A stretch of 64,000 nucleotides of DNA. Source: Sipunculus nudus. Taxonomy: Eukaryota > Annelida > Sipuncula > Golfingiida > Sipunculidae. Shown here in pieces: positions 58,641-64,000 of this stretch (position 1 is its first letter; each line of letters begins with the position of its first letter). The translations under genes and the position numbers were made by a program. The notes under the pieces are model-generated. The model saw only the letters and a list, made by a program, of their open reading frames with translations, had not been told where the DNA came from and made no database searches. The stretch is from the NCBI GenBank assembly GCA_026874595.1, contig CM049322.1, positions 60,953,802 through 61,017,801 on the forward strand, read 5' to 3'.

Positions 58641-61600
58641 CAGGTTGCTTTGTTGCCTCACTGTCTTTGATTCGGGTTATAGCAAGTCTCAGGTTGCTTT
58701 GAAGCTTCACTTCCTTTGACTAGGGTTTTTGAAAGTTTCAGGTTGCTTTGTGGCTTCACTTCCTTTGACTCGGGTTATAGCAAGTTTCAGGTTGCTTTGT
58801 GGCTTCACTTCCTTTGACCCGGGTTATAGCAAGTCTCAGGTTGCATTGTGGCTTCACTTCCTTTGACTTGGGTTAAAGCAAGTCTCAGGTCAGCATTGTG
58901 TCTTCACTTTCTTTTGTTCGTTTTATAGCAAGCCTTAGGTTTGCTCTGTGGTTTAATTTCCTTTTTCTCAGGTTTAAGGAGGTCTCAGGCCGGATTTGTT
59001 GCTTCACATCCTTTGACTCTGGTTATAGAAAGTTTCAGGTTGCTTTGTTGCTTCACTTCCTTTGATTCGGGTTATAGCAAGTTTCAGGTTGTTTTGTGGC
59101 TTCACTTCCTTTGACTCGGGTTATAGCAAGTTTCAGATTGCTTTGTGGCTTCACTTCCTTTGACTCGGGTTATAGCAAGTCTCAGGTTGCTTTGTGGCTT
59201 CACTTCCTTTGACTCGGGTTATAGCAAGTTTCAGGTTGCTTTGTGGCTTCACTTCTTTTGACTCGGGTTATAGCAAGTCTCAGGTTGCTTTGTGGCTTCA
59301 CTTCTTTTGACTTGGGTTATAGCAAGTCTCAGGCTGCTTTGTGTCCTCACTTCCTTTGATTCGGGTTATAGGAAGTCTCAGGTTGCTTTGTGGCTTCAAT
59401 TCCTTTGGCTTGGGTTATAGCAAGTCTCAGGTTGCTTGATGGTTTCACTGACGTTGATTCGGGTTATAGCAAGTTCCAGGTTGCTTTGTGGCTTCACTTC
59501 CTTTGACTTGGGTTATAGCAAGTCTCAGATTGCTTGATGGTTTCACTGACTTTGATTCGGGTTATAGCAAGTTTCAGGTCAGCATTGGGTCTTCACTTTA
59601 TTTTGTTCGGTTTATAGCAAGCCTTAGGTTTGCTCTGTGGCTTCACTTCGTTTGACTCGGGTTATAGCAAGTTTCAGGTTACTTTGTGGCTTCACTTCCT
59701 TTGATTCGGGTTATAGCAAGTTTCAGGTTGCTTTGTGGCTTCACTTCCTTTGACTCGGGTTATAGCAAGTTTCAGGTTGCTTTGTGGCTTCACTTCCTTT
59801 GACTCGGGTTATAGCAAGTTTCAGGTTGCTTTGTGGCTTCACTTCCTTTGACTCAGGTTATAGCAAGTTTCAGGTTGCTTTTTGGCTTCACTTCCTTTGA
59901 CTCGGGTTATAGCAAGTTTCAGGTTGCTTTGTGGCTTCACTTCCTTTGACTCAAGTTATAGGAAGTTTCAGGTTGCGTTGTGGCTTCACTTCCTTTGACT
60001 TGGGTTATAGCAAGTCTCAGGTTGCTTGATGGTTTCACTGAATTTGATTCGGGTTATAGCAAGTTTCAGGTTGCTTTGTGGCTTCACTTCCTTTGACTTG
60101 GGTTATAGCAAGTCTCAGGTTGCTTGATGGTTTCACTGAATTTGATTCGGGTTATAGCAAGTTTCAGGTTTGCTCTGTGGCTTCACTTCGTTTGACTCGG
60201 GTTATAGCAAGTTTCAGGTTACTTTGTGGCTTCACTTCCTTTGATTCGGGTTATAGCAAGTTTCAGGTTGCTTTGTGGCTTCACTTCCTTTGACTCGGGT
60301 TATAGCAAGTTTCAGGTTGCTTTGTGGCTTCACTTCCTTTGACTCGGGTTATAGCAAGTTTCAGGTTGCTTTGTGGCTTCACTTCCTTTGACTCAGGTTA
60401 TAGCAAGTTTCAGGTTGCTTTTTGGCTTCACTTCCTTTGACTCGGGTTATAGGAAGTTTCAGGTTGCTTTGTGGCTTCACTTCCTTTGACTCGGGTTATA
60501 GGAAGTTTCAGGTTGCGTTGTGGCTTCACTTCCTTTGACTTGGGTTATAGCAAGTCTCAGGTTGCTTGATGGTTTCACTGAATTTGATTCGGGTTATAGC
60601 AAGTTTCAGGTTGCTTTGTGGCTTCACTTCCTTTGACTTGGGTTATAGCAAGTCTCAGGTTGCTTGATGGTTTCACTGAATTTGATTCGGGTTATAGCAA
60701 GTTTCAGGCTGCTTTGTGGCTTCACTTCCTTTGACTTGGGTTATAGCAAGTCTCAGGCTGCTTTGGGCCTCACTTCCTTTGATTCGGGTTATAGCAAGTT
60801 TCAGGTTGCTTTGTGGCTTCACTTCCTTTGACTCGGGTTATAACAAGTTTCAGGCCGGATTTGTTGCTTCACTTCCTTTGATTCGGGTTATAGCAAGTTT
60901 CAGGTTGCTTTGAGGCTTCACTTCCTTTGACTCGGGTTATAGCAAGTTTCAGGTTGCTTTGTGGCTTCACTTCCTTTGACTCGGGTTGTAGCAAGTTTCA
61001 GGTTGCTTTGTGGCTTCACTTCCTTTGACTCAGGTTATAGCAAGTTTCAGGTTGCTTTTTGGCTTCACTTCCTTTGACTCGGGTTATAGCAAGTTTCAGG
61101 TTGCTTTGTGGCTTCACTTCCTTTGACTCGGGTTATAGGAGTTTCAGGTTGCGTTGTGGCTTCACTTCCTTTGGCTCGGGTTATAGCAAGTCTCAGGTTT
61201 CTTGATGGTTTCACTGACTTTGATTCGGGTTATAGCAAGTTTCAGGTTGCTTTGTGGCTTCACTTCCTTTGACTTGGGTTATAGCAAGCCTCAGGTTGCT
61301 TGATGGTTTCACTGACTTTGATCCGGGTTATAGCAAGTTTCAGGTTTCTTTGTTGCTTCACTTCCTTTGCCTCGGGTTATAACAAGTTTCAGGCCGGATT
61401 TGTTGCTTCACTTTCTTTGATTCGGGTTATAGCAAGTTTCAGGTTGCTTTGTGGCTTCACTTCCTTTGACTCGGGTTATAGCAAGTTTCAGGTTGCTTTG
61501 TGGCCTCACTTCCTTTGACTTGGGTTAAAGCAAGTCTCAGGTCAGCATTGTGTCTTCACCTTATTTTGTTCGGTTTATAGCAAGCCTTAGGTTTGCTCTG

Positions 61601-62359
61601 TGGTTTAATTTCCTTTTTCTCAGGTTTAAGGAGGTCTCAGGCCGGATTTGTGGCTTCACTTCTTTTGACTTGGGTTATAGCAAGTCTCAGGATGCTTTGT
61701 GGCCTCACTTCCTTTGACCCGGGTTATAGCAAGTCTCAGGTTGCTTTGTGGCTTCACTTCTTTTGACTTGGGTTATAGCAAGTCTCAGGCTGCTTTGTGG
61801 CTTCACTTCCTTTGATTCGGGTTATAGCAAGTTTCAGGTTGCTTTGTGGCTTCACTTCCTTTGACTCGGGTTATAGCAAGTTTCATGTTGCTTTGTGGCT
61901 TCACTTCCTTTGTCTCGGGTTATAGCAAGTTTCAGGTTGCTTTTTGGCTTCACTTCCTTTGACTCGGGTTATAGCAAGTTTCAGGTTGCTTTGTGGCTTC
62001 ACTTCCTTTGACTCGGGTTATAGAAAGTCTCAGGTTGCTTTGTGGCTTCACTTCCTTTGACTCGGGTTAAAGCAGGTTTCAGGTTGCTTTGTGGCTTCAC
62101 TTCCTTTGGCTCGGGTTAAAGCAAGTCTCAGGTTGCTTTGTGGCTTCACTTCCTTTGACTCGGGTTATAGCAAGTTTCAGGTTGCTTTGTGGCTTCACTT
62201 CCTTTGACTTGGGTTATAGCAAGTCTCAGGTTGCTTGATGGTTTCACTGACTTTGATTCGGATTATAGCAAGTTTCAGGTTGCTTTATGGCTTCACTTCC
62301 TTTGACTCGGGTTATAGCAAGTCTCAGGCCGGATTTGTTGCTTCACTTCCTTTGACTCC

Positions 62360-62600
62360 ATCCACGGAAAGTTTTATTCAAACAAATGCTTAAATTACCG
62401 AATATGAATATGCTAAGAACGAAAGTTAGTGTCTAATATGATTTTTGAAAAAAAAATAAATAAATGATTTACAATCATTTGCATTTGTTTTGATGACACC
62501 TTACAGCAAAAATGGTAGAGGCTTTTTTGTTTTACCTGTCACAGGCGAGGATACATACCCGATTATCGTGTACCAGATGATATTACGGAAATGGCTGCTT
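62360..62600. other. Spacer after the minisatellite
   Basis: AT-rich; nothing recognised. Confidence 0.4.
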
Positions 62601-62621
62601 ATAGTTCGCGGATATGATTGT

Positions 62622-62644
62622 ATCCCCAGACAAAGTCGGGGGAT
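62622..62644. other. Hairpin ATCCCCAGAC-AAA-GTCGGGGGAT
   Basis: Nine of ten positions pair (one A-G mismatch) round an AAA triloop. I recall CCCCGAC-GTCGGGG hairpins at the edge of a common mollusc interspersed repeat. It is followed at 62664-62680 by (CCG)n and then by a GGCGCGATAACTCGAAAAAC/ACCAAACTTGGTATATGCAT-type repeat body. Confidence 0.5.
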
Positions 62645-62663
62645 TCTATGTTTTCATACCGGT

Positions 62664-62680
62664 CCCGCCGCCGCCGCCGC
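62664..62680. repeat. (CCG)n microsatellite
   Basis: CCGCCGCCGCCGCC run. Confidence 0.9.
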
Positions 62681-62689
62681 ATATAAATC

Positions 62690-63452
62690 TTGTTGGCGCG
62701 ATAACTCGAAAAACATTTCACGGATCTTTACCAAACTTGGTATATGCATGGATATGGGTGAGAGGACGACGCCTATTTAAAATGAAGTAATGACCTTTAC
62801 TAGGAGAGTGAACTTGACCTTGAATAGGTCAAAAATAAGGGGAAATCACACAAATTCTTGAATATTTCAAGAAATCTTGCATGGATTGATTCCAAAATCA
62901 AGTTGATCGAAGATCATGGATAGGGTTGTCATGTTCCAGAATCTGGTGGCGCCACCTAATATTCTTTACTTGTTTTCAAGCCTTTTAAAATCTCCAAAAT
63001 TGCCACTTGACAGTACTGTGAGCATTTAAAGTAAAAAACTAATGGACAGATTTCTTTTATATTATGTACATACATAGATATGGGTTATGGGATGATGTTT
63101 ATTTTAATTGGGGTCATGACCTTTCCTATGAGAGTGGCCTTGACCTTGAATATTCCCATATTTGGTGAAATTCACACAAAAACTTTAATATCTCAGTAAC
63201 GGATACATGGAATGATCCAAAAATCAAATTGACCGAACATCTCGGATAGCTTTGTCTTTTGCCGAAGACAGGTGGCGCCATCTTGTGTCGTTTTCTTGTT
63301 AAAATGATGTTAACACAATAACTTTGTAAGAATTTGAGGTACAGTCACCAAACCCACAGGTTTGATGCATCTTATCAACGGGTATTTCAAGTTCGAACAT
63401 GGATGACCTTGATGCATTTTTTCAAGGTCACAGCAGCAAAAATGCTAATACA
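62690..63452 (+). repeat. Diverged repeats each ending in the GGTGGCGCC palindrome
   Basis: Three bodies of about 255, 326 and 182 bp end at palindromes at 62945, 63271 and 63453. The first two share GGATATGGG/AGATATGGG, ATGACCTTT, GAGAGTG(A/G)(A/C)CTTGACCTTGAAT, a CACACAAA segment and CCAAAAATCAA(A/G)TTGA(C/T)CGAA. The third keeps the GATGACCTTGATGCA/CAAGGTCA part only. After each palindrome comes TTGTGTCGTTTTCTTG or a variant. Confidence 0.7.
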
Positions 63453-64000
63453 GGTGGCGCCACCTTGTGTCATTTTCTTGCTTTTGCGCCTGTTAATTCC
63501 CCACCATTGCCACTTGACAGCACTGTTAGCATGATAAATTGAAAACTAAAGGACAGATTTTTTTTTTCATATCATGCATAAATATTTTAAGTTAAAATTT
63601 TTTTTTTGAAATTTTAATTTAAAATTTTTTTTTTTAAATCTTGGATTTTTTTCTCTTCTGCAAAATACAGGTGGCGCCACCTCGTGTCGTTTTCTTGCTC
63701 TTGCACCTGTTAATACTCCACCATTGCCACTTGACAGCATTGTTAGCATGATAAAATGAAAACTAAAGGACAGATTTTTTTTTCATATCATGCATATATA
63801 TTTTAAGTTAAAAAAAATTTTTTTTCAAATTTTAATTTAAATTTTTTTTTTTTAAATCTTGGATTTTTTTCTCTTTTGCAGAATACAGGTGGCGCCACCT
63901 TGTGTCGTTTTCTTGCTCTTGCACCTGTTAATACCCCACCATTGCCTCTTGACAGCACTGTTAGCATGATAAATTGAAAACTAAAGGACAGATTTCTTTC
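63453..64000 (+). repeat. 217/218-bp tandem repeat, two full units and a third cut by the window end
   Basis: AGGTGGCGCCACCT recurs at 63452, 63669 and 63887. Each unit continues CTTGTGTCGTTTTCTTGC, CACCTGTTAAT, CCACCATTGCC, TTGACAGCACTGTTAGCATGA, AAACTAAAGGACAGATTT. Then come T-rich and A-rich runs with TTTTAAGTTAAAA and AATTTTAATTTAAA. The array continues past the window. Confidence 0.9.

Larger units (their letters stand above)
55303..62359 (+). repeat. 49-bp minisatellite array, roughly 140 copies, with higher-order structure
   Basis: The unit in order: GTTTCAGGTTGCTTTGTGG, CTTCACTTCC, TTTGACTCGGG, TTATAGCAA (49 bp). Early units are often 50 bp (GGTCTGCTTTG). Variants include GTTAAAGC for GTTATAGC, CCGGATTTGTTG, GCTTGATGGTTTCACTGACTTTGATT and a TTGTTCGGTTTATAGCAAGCCTTAGG type. 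Both the first unit and the last use the CCGGATTTGTTGCTTCAC variant. Since 49 is not a multiple of 3 and TTATAG holds a stop in one phase, no frame stays open beyond ~96 codons. It is non-coding. Confidence 0.96.

Noticed and set aside
55303-62359. Telomere-like GGGTTA in each 49-bp unit
   Set aside because: Only one hexamer per 49 bp, never in tandem; likely chance.
55303-62359. CRISPR-like array
   Set aside because: Repeats directly abut without unique spacers and the context is eukaryotic.
55447-62360. Repeated protein-like frames (ASLPLTRV.., CGFTSFDSGYSK..) in the minisatellite
   Set aside because: With a 49-bp unit the frame shifts every unit and meets the TAG in TTATAGC, so frames end within ~96 codons. 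Amino-acid repetition simply mirrors DNA repetition.

Overview
This is a eukaryotic, almost purely repetitive window in which I can support no protein-coding gene. The repeat landscape suggests a marine invertebrate, most likely a mollusc. The signs are dispersed TGACCTTGACCTTTGACC blocks, (CAAA)n/(CAGA)n tails, AGCTGAGCT-type repeat ends and a CCCC-GAC-GTC-GGGG hairpin repeat. I recall these as common in bivalve genomes but have not checked them against a database. All open frames are short, and nearly all recur because they lie in repeats.

Layout. 1-17772: 14 head-to-tail copies of a 1267/1269-bp satellite (family A, subfamily A1). 17773-20027: its right border and low-copy sequence. 20028-22290: six copies of a ~370-bp repeat. 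22591-24063: a diverged monomer that looks intermediate between families A and B. 24068-25342: one 1275-bp unit of the related family B. 25388-26652: a single A1 unit with the same two borders as the 14-copy array. 26684-29245: a mosaic of decayed B-like pieces and a half-site-rich repeat. 29246-29450: a diverged A head. 29451-37911: 6.6 copies of B (1274 bp each). 37912-45542: a B-to-A junction and six units of a second A subfamily (A2), cut by a 500-N assembly gap. 46043-55302: low-copy AT-rich sequence with TA/TG microsatellites. 55303-62359: a 49-bp minisatellite of roughly 140 copies with higher-order duplications. 62600-64000: repeats that each carry the palindrome GGTGGCGCCACC.

The A and B units are themselves nested repeats. 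They contain a ~148-bp module opening with the hairpin TTCTCG-n5-CGAGAA, and a larger block carrying a GTAACCATGGTAAC (X-box-like) site. That block usually also has a GCCACCAGGGGGCG (CTCF-core-like) site. Each unit then has a cluster of TGACCT half-sites, a (CAAA)n tail and an imperfect hairpin containing CCGGCAAG. The most interesting observations are two. First, about 39 CTCF-like motifs lie in a fixed orientation with ~1.27-kb periodicity. Second, identical borders enclose A arrays of very different copy number (14 versus 1). Both rest on reading by eye; no motif scan, alignment or homology search was run.
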